Shown one piece after another: positions 1-9,196 of a stretch of DNA of 64,000 nt. Origin of the DNA: Chloroflexota bacterium (GTDB lineage Bacteria; Chloroflexota; UBA11872; VXOZ01); assembly GCA_958295775.1 (NCBI GenBank), contig CATQHC010000002.1, positions 1,077,830-1,141,829 on the forward strand, in the 5' to 3' direction. A program made the position numbers and the translations under genes. Below the pieces are notes generated by a model. That model was given only the letters and a program-made list of their open reading frames with translations, was not told the DNA's origin and did no database searches. Each line of letters opens with the position of its first letter. Position 1 is the stretch's first letter.

Positions 1-1153
1 AGGCGGGCGTATCCAGAGCATCGCGACGCTTGACGGATCGGTGTTCGGCGGCTCCGCGTTCATCGACGCTACCCACGAAGGCGATCTTATGGCGGCAGCA
101 GGCGTAACCTACAAGATCGGACGGGAAGGCGCGGACGAATTCGGCGAGGAGTGGGCCGGAGTCCAGAAAGACGCGCGCCATCACGGCCATTTCTTTCCGG
201 ATGGAGTGGACCCATTCGTGGTAGCTGGGAATCCAGCTTCCGGCCTCCTCCCTCGCATCACCCCGGCCCTCCCGGGGGACAACGGCCAAGGCGATCACCG
301 AATTCAGGCCTATTGTTTCCGAACTTGCCTGACGCAGGCGCCGCAGAACCGGGTCCCGTTTGCCGAGCCGGACGGATACGATCCTGAGGAATACGGTCTG
401 CTCCTCCGCGTCTTGACTGCGGGCTGGCGAGAGGTGTTCCGCAAGTTTGACCCGATCCCAAACGCCAAGACTGACACCAACAACCACGGGCCCTTTAGCA
501 CCGACAACATCGGCAAGAACTACGGCTATCCCGACGGGTCCTACGCGGAACGGGAGCGAATCGTCAGAGAGCATGTCCGCTACCAGCAAGGGCTCATGTA
601 CTTTCTTGCGCACGATCGGCGCGTGCCAAGGGACGTCCGCGACGAGTTCTCCCAATGGGGGCTGGCACGAGACGAGTTTGTCGACAACGGGAACTGGCCG
701 TACCAGCTCTATGTCCGGGAGGCGCGGAGGCTTGTCGGCGAATTCGTAATGACCGAGCATGAGTGTTTGGCCAAGCGCGAGGTACCGGAGCCCGTGGGAA
801 TGGGTTCTTACACGATGGACTCCCACAATGTGCAGCGATACGTCACCGGCGAGGGGTTCGTGCAGAACGAGGGAGACATCGGAGTGAAGCCGCTCCGGCC
901 GTATAGCATTGCTTACGGATCGCTTACCCCCAGGCGGGAAGAGGCTACCAATCTGCTCGTGCCTGTGTGCGTATCGGCCTCCCACATCGCGTACGGATCG
1001 ATCCGTATGGAACCCGTTTTCCTGATCCTAGGTCAGTCCGCGGCCACTGCCGCCGTTCTCTCAATCGATCGAGGGATCGCCGTGCAAGACCTGCAATTCT
1101 CAGCATTGCGCAACCGCTTGTTGGCCGACGGACAGATCCTAGAACTCACATGA
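1..1153 (+). CDS. FAD-dependent oxidoreductase (FAD_oxidored-like), 5'-truncated by window edge
   Basis: Frame is open to the window edge (GGRIQSIATLDGSVFGGSAFIDATHEGDLMAAAG). C-terminal GQSAATAAVLSIDRGIAVQDL is typical of this family. Confidence 0.8.
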   Translation, partial: GGRIQSIATLDGSVFGGSAFIDATHEGDLMAAAGVTYKIGREGADEFGEEWAGVQKDARHHGHFFPDGVDPFVVAGNPASGLLPRITPALPGDNGQGDHRIQAYCFRTCLTQAPQNRVPFAEPDGYDPEEYGLLLRVLTAGWREVFRKFDPIPNAKTDTNNHGPFSTDNIGKNYGYPDGSYAERERIVREHVRYQQGLMYFLAHDRRVPRDVRDEFSQWGLARDEFVDNGNWPYQLYVREARRLVGEFVMTEHECLAKREVPEPVGMGSYTMDSHNVQRYVTGEGFVQNEGDIGVKPLRPYSIAYGSLTPRREEATNLLVPVCVSASHIAYGSIRMEPVFLILGQSAATAAVLSIDRGIAVQDLQFSALRNRLLADGQILELT

Positions 1154-1452
1154 TTCGACCGATTGGGTCATGACACCCGTGGCCTCCAACCCAGAGTGGG
1201 TGGAACAGGTTGGGGCCGACTTTCGCAAGGTGATTGCTAACACTGATCGCCTCGCCTTGCTTGCGCCCGCAGACGCCAATGAGTAAAGCTCGCTCAACAA
1301 TGCCCGCGTGGTCGATGGCTGCATATGGCGTGTGGCCGAACGGAAGCAGCAGAGCCGAAATGCAATAGTAATCAGAGCGCTGCCTGCGCCTACCCGCACA
1401 GGCAGCACCAATTCTCGTATTAGAACGCAGGCGCAAGCAGAGAATTGCTGCC

Positions 1453-3174
1453 TCAGCCGTCCTGCCGACTGCGGTAACGCTCAGTTGCCTCAAAGTCCAA
1501 CTCGCCGCCAGACGTCACCACTACTCCATAGACTTCTCTGGCGCGTATTGGCGAAACCTTCTCATTGCGTACGTCATCCAGGACTAACTGCGGATCGCGT
1601 TCCAGCGGGTTGCCCCAACCGCCGGCCCCAGAGACCATGTGCCGAAACAGGTCGTTCTCGTAAATCGTCTCAGTCGCCTTACTCGTAAGCACCCGCGCCT
1701 CTGTGTCGGGGTTGAGGATGTTCTTGGAAGGCGCGCCGTCATGACCGCCGGCCAGCCCGTACGCGTGGATTTTATGTCGATCCGAACGCAATTGCAACGT
1801 GGCGCGCCGCTCGCGCAGGCGGTAGTCGCGCACCAACGCCAGGCCGCCGCGATACTTGCCGGCCCCTTCGGAGTCCGGCACGTAGCCGTAGCGCTCGATG
1901 CGCAAGGGAAGTTCGGCCTCAACCACTTCTACGGGGTTATTTGAGAAATTCACGACGATGCTTGCCATGGCGTCGGTACCATCGCTCCAGGGCTTACCTC
2001 CCCACGAACCGAAGAGGAATTCCAAGTAGACAAAAGGGTTGCCGTCGTCGTCATAGCCGCCGATGCTTACGCCGGTGTCGCCGCCTACCTCGCACGCCGG
2101 AATGCGCTCCGGCGCCAGCTTGGCCAGCGCGCCCATCACGGCGTTTGCAGTGCGGTACCCAGTGAGACCCCGCGCCGCCACCGGGGCGGGCATGCTGGGA
2201 TTGATAACAGAACTCTTCGGCGCAATCACCTCAATTGGGCGGAAATACCCCTCATTATTGGGGATTTCTTCTCCCATTAGGCTGCGCACACACGCGTAGA
2301 CCGCCGAACGCGTGAATGGTATTGGCGAGTTAATGCCGCCCCGCACTTGCGGCGCCGTACCCGCAAAGTCAACCGTCATCGAGTCACCGTGCACACGCAC
2401 GCTGACGGCAATGGGAATCGGTCCCGGATCGAACCCATCATCGTCAATGTAGTCCGTAAACTGGTATTCGCCGTCCGGGAAGCCGGCAATCGCCTGCCGC
2501 GCCAGCCGTTCCGTGTAAGCGAGCAGCGCAGAAAACCGCGCCTGCAGGTCCTCGTGTCCGTACCGTGCAAAGAGTGTCTTCACCCGCCGCTCGCCCACGT
2601 GGCAAGCGGAAAGTTGGGCGCGCAGGTCACCGAGCACGAGCCGGGGAACACGCACGTTCGCCCGAATCAGTTCAAAGACGGCTGCGTTGGGCTCACCGGC
2701 CGCATAGAGTTTGAGCGGCGGGATGCGAATACCTTCTTGGAAGATCTCCGTCGCGTCGCAGCCGTTCCCGCCTGCCACCATGCCGCCCACGTCGGCGTGG
2801 TGCGCAATGGAAACCAAATAACAGGCAAGGAGGCCATCCAAGAATACGGGCTTGAAGATGTAGATATCCGGCAAATGCGTGCCCCCGGCATAGGGATCGT
2901 TGAGCATGTACACGTCGCCGGGCTGCACGTCATCGCCAAAGGTGGCGAAGACACTTTCAATCGCGTGCGGCACCGAACCGAGATGCAGCGGCAGGGTCAA
3001 TCCTTGGGCAATGAGTTCGCCGCTCGGCTGACAGAGCGCGGTGGAAAAGTCCATGCTGTTTTTTAGATTGTTCGAATACGCCGTACGCAGCACCGTCATC
3101 GCCATCTCGTCCACCAGCGACTCCAGCGCGTTCTTGAGGATTTCCGTTTCAACCGGGTCGAACTCTCGGCTCAC
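1453..3174 (-). CDS. hyuB: Hydantoinase B/oxoprolinase family protein
   Basis: DPVETEILKNALESLVDEMAMTVLRTAYSNNLK, GDVYMLNDPYAGGTHLPD, GGxGGWGNPLERD. GTG start at 3174 overlaps the hyuA stop (GTGA); the ORF track start at 3234 is probably too long. Confidence 0.92.
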   Translation of the reverse strand: MSREFDPVETEILKNALESLVDEMAMTVLRTAYSNNLKNSMDFSTALCQPSGELIAQGLTLPLHLGSVPHAIESVFATFGDDVQPGDVYMLNDPYAGGTHLPDIYIFKPVFLDGLLACYLVSIAHHADVGGMVAGGNGCDATEIFQEGIRIPPLKLYAAGEPNAAVFELIRANVRVPRLVLGDLRAQLSACHVGERRVKTLFARYGHEDLQARFSALLAYTERLARQAIAGFPDGEYQFTDYIDDDGFDPGPIPIAVSVRVHGDSMTVDFAGTAPQVRGGINSPIPFTRSAVYACVRSLMGEEIPNNEGYFRPIEVIAPKSSVINPSMPAPVAARGLTGYRTANAVMGALAKLAPERIPACEVGGDTGVSIGGYDDDGNPFVYLEFLFGSWGGKPWSDGTDAMASIVVNFSNNPVEVVEAELPLRIERYGYVPDSEGAGKYRGGLALVRDYRLRERRATLQLRSDRHKIHAYGLAGGHDGAPSKNILNPDTEARVLTSKATETIYENDLFRHMVSGAGGWGNPLERDPQLVLDDVRNEKVSPIRAREVYGVVVTSGGELDFEATERYRSRQDG

Positions 3175-5264
3175 GTTGTTTCTTCTCCCACCGTGATCAC
3201 CACGTTGTCCCAGGCATCTCGTTTCACAGTGCATTTTGGTGGCACCAGAATGGTTGTGTCGTACTCTTCCACGATCAAAGGACCGGATTGGTCCTCGTTG
3301 CCAAGCTCGCTGCGCGCGCGCAAGGGTACTGTCCGCTCGCCAATTGCGGCGCCAAAGTACGCAGTCCGGTCTCTCGGACCGTCCACAGAGCCTCTACTCG
3401 TCGCTGTATTTCCCCACCTGTGCGCGCCTTCACGCGGCAGCGTCACCTCAACCCGCAGGTTTACCAGTTCCACGGGATCATCGGGCGCTTTGTGCCCATA
3501 GGTGCGCTCGTGCTCATTCTCGAAGGCTTTACGCATCGATGCCGGCTTAGACTCTTGAAAGGGGACGGTAAGTTCAAAGGACTGCCCGGCATAGCGTAGG
3601 TCCGCGAAGCGCTGCCATTCACCTTGGCGCCGGGTCTCATCGTCAACACCAAGCTCGCCGGCCAAGCGAGATTCTAAGCCTTGATATTGTTGGTTGATTT
3701 CCTCTTCACTTACGGTGTCGAGCGGCAGCAGCACGGTCTGGACGGCATGTTGGGAGACATCCACACAAAGGAGGCCGAGCGAGCTAAACAAACCCGGGAA
3801 GGGCGGCACGACTACCTGACGCACGCCAAGCTCCTGTGCCATTTCGGCAGCATGCAATGGCCCGCTGCCACCAAAGGCAAATAAGACAAAATCGGCAGGC
3901 GAACGACCACGTTCTACGGTGACTGCCCGCACGGCGCGGCTCATGTGTGAAACCGCGATACGATGGATTCCGTGGGCGGCATCAGCCACGCCCAGGCCCA
4001 GCGGCGCCGCGAGCCGGCTCTTCAGTATCGAATGTGCGTGAGTAGCGTCAATGGGTAGTTCACCGCCCAGGAAATGTGTCGGGTTCAAGAACCCGAGCGC
4101 CACGTTGGCGTCGGTGAGCGTCGGCTCTTCTCCGCCTAGGGAGTAGCAGACAGGGCCGGGCTCGGCGCCTGCGCTCTGCGGCCCCACACGGAGGCCACCG
4201 GCCGGATCGATCCACGCGATGCTGCCGCCCCCGGCTCCGACCTCGGCGATATCGATGGCGGGCACCCGCAAGGCATAGCCCGCGCCCCGCTGGAGCCGCG
4301 CGCTCAGGCTGATTCCGCCGCCGACCTCATAGTCATTCGTGCGGGTAATGCGTCCGTCTTCGATGACCGACGCTTTGGCGGTCGTGCCGCCCATGTCGAG
4401 TGTTATCGCGTTTGCGAGATTCATGGCGTTCGCCAGCGAAAGCGCGCCCATGACACCAGCGGCGGGTCCGGATTCAATTACGTGGATGGGCTGCTCCGCC
4501 GCTTTGGCGGCGCCCATCATGCCACCGGCGGACTGCATCATATACACCGGCGCGCGGATGCGCCGCTCGTCGAGGGACTCGTGCAGGCGGTTGAGATACG
4601 AGCGCATTACCGGTGCAATGTACGCGTTGATGACCGTCGTGCTGGTTCGCTCGTATTCGCGAATCTCAGGGAGAACGTGCGACGAAAGGGAAATGAACGC
4701 GTCGGGAGCCGCGGCCTGGAGCAGCGCGCCGATGCGTTCCTCATGCTCGGGATTACGATAGGCGTTGATGAGGCACACGGCAATCGACCGCACGCCCGCG
4801 TCCAGCAAATGGGCTATCGCCTCATGGACGCTGTCTTCATCGAGCTCGCGGACGACGTTTCCGTGCGTGTCGATGCGTTCGTCCACCTCTCGCCGCAGCG
4901 CCCGCGGCGCCAGCGGCTGCGGCGGCTCCCAATGCAGATCGTACAGCCGAGGCATACGCAGCCGCCGGATCTCCAGCACGTCGCGAAATCCCGCGGTGGT
5001 AATGAGGCCCGTCAGCGCTCCCTTGGCCTCGAGGATAGCATTGGTCGCCACGGTCGTGGCATGGATGACCTCATGTATGTCGGCGCTGGCAGCGCTCGTA
5101 TCGCGAATGAGCGCGTCAAGGCCCTGCACAATGCCTTGGGCAAAGTCGTCGGCGGTGGAAGATACCTTGGTCCACGCCCGCAGCCCTTGGGAATCCATGA
5201 AGACAAGGTCGGTGAACGTGCCCCCAATGTCGACACCGACACGCAGGGATGAATCCACAGGCAT
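3171..5264 (-). CDS. hyuA: Hydantoinase/oxoprolinase subunit A family protein
   Basis: VGVDIGGTFTDLVF at N-terminus, TLDMGGTTAKASVIEDG, GAGGGSIAWID; 697 aa. Confidence 0.94.
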   Translation of the reverse strand: MPVDSSLRVGVDIGGTFTDLVFMDSQGLRAWTKVSSTADDFAQGIVQGLDALIRDTSAASADIHEVIHATTVATNAILEAKGALTGLITTAGFRDVLEIRRLRMPRLYDLHWEPPQPLAPRALRREVDERIDTHGNVVRELDEDSVHEAIAHLLDAGVRSIAVCLINAYRNPEHEERIGALLQAAAPDAFISLSSHVLPEIREYERTSTTVINAYIAPVMRSYLNRLHESLDERRIRAPVYMMQSAGGMMGAAKAAEQPIHVIESGPAAGVMGALSLANAMNLANAITLDMGGTTAKASVIEDGRITRTNDYEVGGGISLSARLQRGAGYALRVPAIDIAEVGAGGGSIAWIDPAGGLRVGPQSAGAEPGPVCYSLGGEEPTLTDANVALGFLNPTHFLGGELPIDATHAHSILKSRLAAPLGLGVADAAHGIHRIAVSHMSRAVRAVTVERGRSPADFVLFAFGGSGPLHAAEMAQELGVRQVVVPPFPGLFSSLGLLCVDVSQHAVQTVLLPLDTVSEEEINQQYQGLESRLAGELGVDDETRRQGEWQRFADLRYAGQSFELTVPFQESKPASMRKAFENEHERTYGHKAPDDPVELVNLRVEVTLPREGAHRWGNTATSRGSVDGPRDRTAYFGAAIGERTVPLRARSELGNEDQSGPLIVEEYDTTILVPPKCTVKRDAWDNVVITVGEETT

Positions 5265-5267
5265 CGC

Positions 5268-6017
5268 CTAGACGGTCAGAGGAACGGGCTGCGCGACTGG
5301 CGCCAGCTCGAACAGCCTGCCATAGCCGGGAATCGCGGCCGTGTGGCCCAATGCACGGAGGCACTGCCAGTAGGTCGCCTGGTTGCTCGTCACCACCGGT
5401 ATACCCAGGTCCTCCTCAAGCGCTTGAATGACGTCCATGGTGCGGAGATTGGTGCAGCTAATGAAGAGTGCGTCGGCATCCGGAGCTACGTGGTCGCGGG
5501 CAAAGCGGTACGTCTCCTCCAGCGGCACCACGCCAATGTCGAATGCCGTCAGAATGCTCATTCCGGCTTGGCTTACCACGTCGAAACCCCAACTCTGCAA
5601 GAACCTAACTTCCAGGTCATTGAGCTCAGGAATGTACGGCGTGACCATGGCTACGCGCTGTGCCCCCAGCGCGCGCAAGCCCCCGGCAACCGCACCGGCA
5701 GTGGTCACTGCCTCGATCTGGCTGCCGCCTCTCAACCGGGCACGCAAGGATTCTTCGCCATCGGTGCCTTCGAAGAAACTGCCGGCCGTACAGGCAAAGG
5801 CGATGACATCGACGTTCGCACTGAGCAGTTCGTCCACGCCGCGATCAACGTGTGCGCACATCTGGGCCATATCGTCCGCATCCGAGCGGGAGTTACGCAT
5901 ACGGGTAGCGTATACGGCGTATCCGTCAGGTAGCAGCGCACAGCCTTCCGGCTCCACCACGGTATTCACCGAGGGTACCAGCAAACCGACGCGTCCGCGC
6001 CAACCAAACATGCTCAC
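5268..6017 (-). CDS. Asp/Glu racemase superfamily protein (maleate isomerase / arylmalonate decarboxylase-like)
   Basis: GLLVPSVNTVVEPE, FACTAGSFFEG, FISCTNLRTMDVIQALEEDLGIPVVTSNQATYW; same operon as hyuAB. Confidence 0.85.
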   Translation of the reverse strand: MSMFGWRGRVGLLVPSVNTVVEPEGCALLPDGYAVYATRMRNSRSDADDMAQMCAHVDRGVDELLSANVDVIAFACTAGSFFEGTDGEESLRARLRGGSQIEAVTTAGAVAGGLRALGAQRVAMVTPYIPELNDLEVRFLQSWGFDVVSQAGMSILTAFDIGVVPLEETYRFARDHVAPDADALFISCTNLRTMDVIQALEEDLGIPVVTSNQATYWQCLRALGHTAAIPGYGRLFELAPVAQPVPLTV

Positions 6018-6102
6018 TCCTCCATAGGCTTAAAGTTTCAATCCCACACAAACTCGCCATTTCCGGCACTATTCGGATATTGCAGGCGAGTGTCAACTTG
6101 AA

Positions 6103-6306
6103 TTATCCGTGCACAACACCATGGCACATTCCGGATTCACAACCTTCACAGCCGTGCTCCAGACATTGGAACACACCACAGTTGCTACAGGAATGATAGC
6201 GCAGCAACCTTGCGAGAACAACCTCGGTTGTCGCCCAGGTTCTCGCACCATACAATACCTTACGGATGCCAGGCTGCGGGCGTGCGCAAACAGGCCGCAC
6301 GCCCAC
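6103..6306 (-). CDS. Candidate Cys-rich small protein (67 aa), possible metal-binding
   Basis: RYHSCSNCGVFQCLEHGCEGCESGMCHGVVHG read directly from the minus strand. Upstream of and co-directional with the racemase gene. Confidence 0.4.
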   Translation of the reverse strand: MGVRPVCARPQPGIRKVLYGARTWATTEVVLARLLRYHSCSNCGVFQCLEHGCEGCESGMCHGVVHG

Positions 6307-6426
6307 GTAAGAGTTCGGCCGCGCTCTCCTGGCGTCCTCGGCGTTTTGCGCGCACTCCGCAGACGCCTGGTGAGGCCAGGGTGCGACACGAGTCTACGCC
6401 TCTTGCAGCGCTAGGAGGGGAATCCG

Positions 6427-7491
6427 GTGCAGATTGGCATTGTCGGGCTGCCGTTCGCTGGTAAGACCACCGTCTTCAACGCGATTGGCGGTAATGCGAC
6501 CGAGCAGCGCCAGCAGACCCACGGCTTGGAACCAACCCTTGCGACCGTGGACCTCCACGATGCGCGCCTTGAGGCACTCTGCACTTTGTTTGAGACCGAA
6601 CAGTGCATTCCCACGGAAGTGCAATACCTCGACTTCCCCGGCGCGGGCTTTGGCAGGCAGGAGAAAGAAGCTGCCTGGGTAGCAACGCTCCGCACCGTGG
6701 ATGCGTTGCTCATCGTCCTTGGGGCATTTAGTGAAGCCCAGGATCCGGTTGACGAGATTGAAAGCATCCATCTCGACCTCGTGCTCCCGGACCTGCAAAT
6801 TGTAGAAAATCGGTTGCAGCGCCTCCTGCCTCAGTTGCGCACGGCCCCCGCTGCGGAACGGCAACACCTCGAGCGCGAACAGATTCTTTTAGATCGCTTA
6901 CGGAGTGCGCTGGAGCAGGGGATGCCGGTGCGAGCGCTGGAGCTAACTGCTGACGAAGAGCAGGCAATTCGCGGCTTTCAACTTCTCACTATGAAGCCCA
7001 CCCTCGTGGTCCTCAACCTCTCCGAGGCACAGTGGGGGCGCGCCACTGAAATTGCAGACCGTGTCCAAAGTACATACGCGCACCCACGGACAACGGTCAT
7101 GGGTCTCTGTGGGCAACTTGAAATGGAGATCGCCCAACTGTCTCCGGAAGAGTCCGCGCTCTTTCGCGAGGAGATGAGCCTGGGCGAACCGGGCGCGGCG
7201 CGAGTAGTGCGCGAATCGCATACGCTGCTGGGGCTCATTCACTTCTTTACCCTCAACGAAAAGGAGGTGCGGGCGTGGGCGATTCCGCAGGGAACACGGG
7301 CACAGGACGCCGCGGGAAAAGTCCACACCGACATGGCACGGGGGTTCGTGCGGACGGAAGTGATCCCTTGGGAGCAATTGGTCGCAAGCCACGGCTACGG
7401 CGACGCGCGCAAGCACGGACTCGTGCGCCAAGAGGGCCGCGACTACGTTGTGCAAGACGGCGACGTGCTCTACATACTCTTCACACGGTGA
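6427..7491 (+). CDS. ychF: YchF/OLA1-like P-loop ATPase with DUF933 (TGS-like) C-terminal domain, divergent
   Basis: MQIGIVGLPFAGKTTVFNAI P-loop; C-terminal FTLNEKEVRAWAIPQGTRAQDAAGKVHTDMARGFVRTEVIPWEQL is diagnostic of the YchF C-terminus. Confidence 0.85.
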   Translation: MQIGIVGLPFAGKTTVFNAIGGNATEQRQQTHGLEPTLATVDLHDARLEALCTLFETEQCIPTEVQYLDFPGAGFGRQEKEAAWVATLRTVDALLIVLGAFSEAQDPVDEIESIHLDLVLPDLQIVENRLQRLLPQLRTAPAAERQHLEREQILLDRLRSALEQGMPVRALELTADEEQAIRGFQLLTMKPTLVVLNLSEAQWGRATEIADRVQSTYAHPRTTVMGLCGQLEMEIAQLSPEESALFREEMSLGEPGAARVVRESHTLLGLIHFFTLNEKEVRAWAIPQGTRAQDAAGKVHTDMARGFVRTEVIPWEQLVASHGYGDARKHGLVRQEGRDYVVQDGDVLYILFTR

Positions 7492-7696
7492 TGCGGCTGA
7501 ACACTTGACCGGTCGCGCTGAGTGCTGCGCGAAGCCCTTGCCTGTCCTGAGCAAGACGAAGGGTCGAAGCGTGGGCCTTATTCCACACGCGTAGGTGAGA
7601 CACTTGGACCCGTATGTCGTTGTAGATGTTGACCGGTGTTTATATAATCACCAATGAATACTCTTCCATCTGTGAGCATCTGGAGGCAATCCGCTC

Positions 7697-8860
7697 GTGG
7701 CACCCCCTCGCACCGCGCTAGCAGTAGCCGACCGCATTCTGGCAATGACCCCTTCGCCTACCATGGCTATGGATGCCAAGGCCAAAGCAATGCTGCGGTC
7801 CGGCATCGACGTGATAAACCTCTCCGTCGGCGAGCCGGACTTCGATACGCCGGCGCACATCAAGGAAGCTGCCATTGCCGCAATACAGGACGGCTTCAAC
7901 AAGTACACGCCGGCCGGGGGCATACCCGAGCTCAAAGACGCAATTGCCGAAAAACTCTCGCGCGAGAACGGCGTCGACTACAGCCCGAGTGAGGTGGTCG
8001 CCTGCGTTGGCGGCAAGCAGGCAGTCTGCAACGTGTTTCTCGCGATCTGCGACCCCGGAGATGAGGTCGTTGTCCATGCCCCGACGTGGCCGACGTTTCT
8101 CGAGCAGATCAAGCTGGCCCAGGGCGAGCCGGTCACCGTCCCGCTGGCATCGCCATTTATGATAACGGCCGACCCGCTGCTGGAGCGCATAACCCCCCGC
8201 ACGCGCGCCATTCTCCTCAATTCTCCCTGCAATCCCACGGGCGTGGTGGCCGATCCGGCAGAAATTCGCAAACTGGCAAAGGCCTGTGTGGAACGCGGCA
8301 TTTACTTTATTGCAGATGAAACGTACGAGCACTTTGTCTACGGCGATGCCGAACACCTATCGCCGGCATCAATGGGAGCGGACGAAAAGGCGCATGTCAT
8401 CACCGTCAACACGGTGTCGAAGACCTATGCCATGACGGGCTGGCGTCTCGGCTACGTGGCCGGGCCGGAACCAGTGATCAAGGCTATCAACGACCTGATG
8501 ACGCAGATTACCAGCAACCCGACGTCTGCCGCGCAAAAGGCCGCCATTGCCGCGCTCACCGGACCCCAAGACTGTGTGCGTGATATGGTCGCCGAATTTC
8601 GAGCGCGGCGCACGCTCCTCGTCGCGGGACTCAGAAGTGCAGGCTATGCCTGCGCGTTGCCGGGGGGCGCATTCTACGCCTTTCCGCAAGTCAAAGGCGA
8701 CGAGCAGGATATGGTCGTGGCCGATCGCCTGTTGGAAGAGGCCCACATCGCTACGGTCCCAGGGTCATCCTTCCTCGCCGACGGCTACCTGCGTATGTCC
8801 TACGCCACCAGCCGCGAGAACTTGCAGGAAGCACTTGAGCGGCTGGGCACGGCATCGTAG
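7697..8860 (+). CDS. PLP-dependent class I/II aminotransferase (aspartate aminotransferase-like)
   Basis: SVGEPDFDTPAHIKEA, NSPCNPTGVV, ADETYEHFVY, TVSKTYAMTGWRLGY (PLP Lys). Confidence 0.95.
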   Translation: MAPPRTALAVADRILAMTPSPTMAMDAKAKAMLRSGIDVINLSVGEPDFDTPAHIKEAAIAAIQDGFNKYTPAGGIPELKDAIAEKLSRENGVDYSPSEVVACVGGKQAVCNVFLAICDPGDEVVVHAPTWPTFLEQIKLAQGEPVTVPLASPFMITADPLLERITPRTRAILLNSPCNPTGVVADPAEIRKLAKACVERGIYFIADETYEHFVYGDAEHLSPASMGADEKAHVITVNTVSKTYAMTGWRLGYVAGPEPVIKAINDLMTQITSNPTSAAQKAAIAALTGPQDCVRDMVAEFRARRTLLVAGLRSAGYACALPGGAFYAFPQVKGDEQDMVVADRLLEEAHIATVPGSSFLADGYLRMSYATSRENLQEALERLGTAS

Positions 8861-8882
8861 CGCTCGGCGTGACCGGCACAGC

Positions 8883-8991
8883 GCTCAGACGTCCGCAATG
8901 CTCTTGTCGGGTACTTGTAGGGGCGGTTCGCGAACCGCCCCTACCGGACGAGTGGGCAACCACAAGGGTCGGCCCTACTGGACGTCTGAGC
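8883..8991. repeat. Composite intergenic palindrome: 12-bp outer arms around a perfect 28-bp palindrome
   Basis: gctcagacgtcc (8883-8894) pairs with ggacgtctgagc (8980-8991). Inside lies gtaggggcggttcg|cgaaccgcccctac (8917-8944). Confidence 0.85.
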
Positions 8992-9103
8992 GTCCGCAAC
9001 GGCCCGCGTAGGGGCAACCCTTGTGGTCGCTCAAGACTTTCGACAGGCACAATTCATACACCTGTGCTACCGTCTCACTAAGAAGCTCTTTCTAAACTGT
9101 AGC

Positions 9104-9122
9104 GCGGGGGCTTGTCCCCCGC
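9104..9122. repeat. Intergenic hairpin repeat, gtagcgcgggggcttgtcccccgc family
   Basis: gcggggg-cttgt-cccccgc; a second copy is at 14876-14894. Confidence 0.75.
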
Positions 9123-9196
9123 CTCCTGGCACGATAGGCTATCTCCGTAACCGCCTGATTCTCCATACACAGACACGCTGAACGTGGAGGTACACC

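Noticed and set aside
4482-5252. 256-aa plus-strand ORF opposite hyuA
   Set aside because: Shadow ORF in GC-rich antisense frame; hyuA has clear conserved motifs.
8751-9081. Short ORFs with GRGGSRTAPT/VGAVREPPLPDEW
   Set aside because: Translations of the 8917 palindrome and its neighbours.
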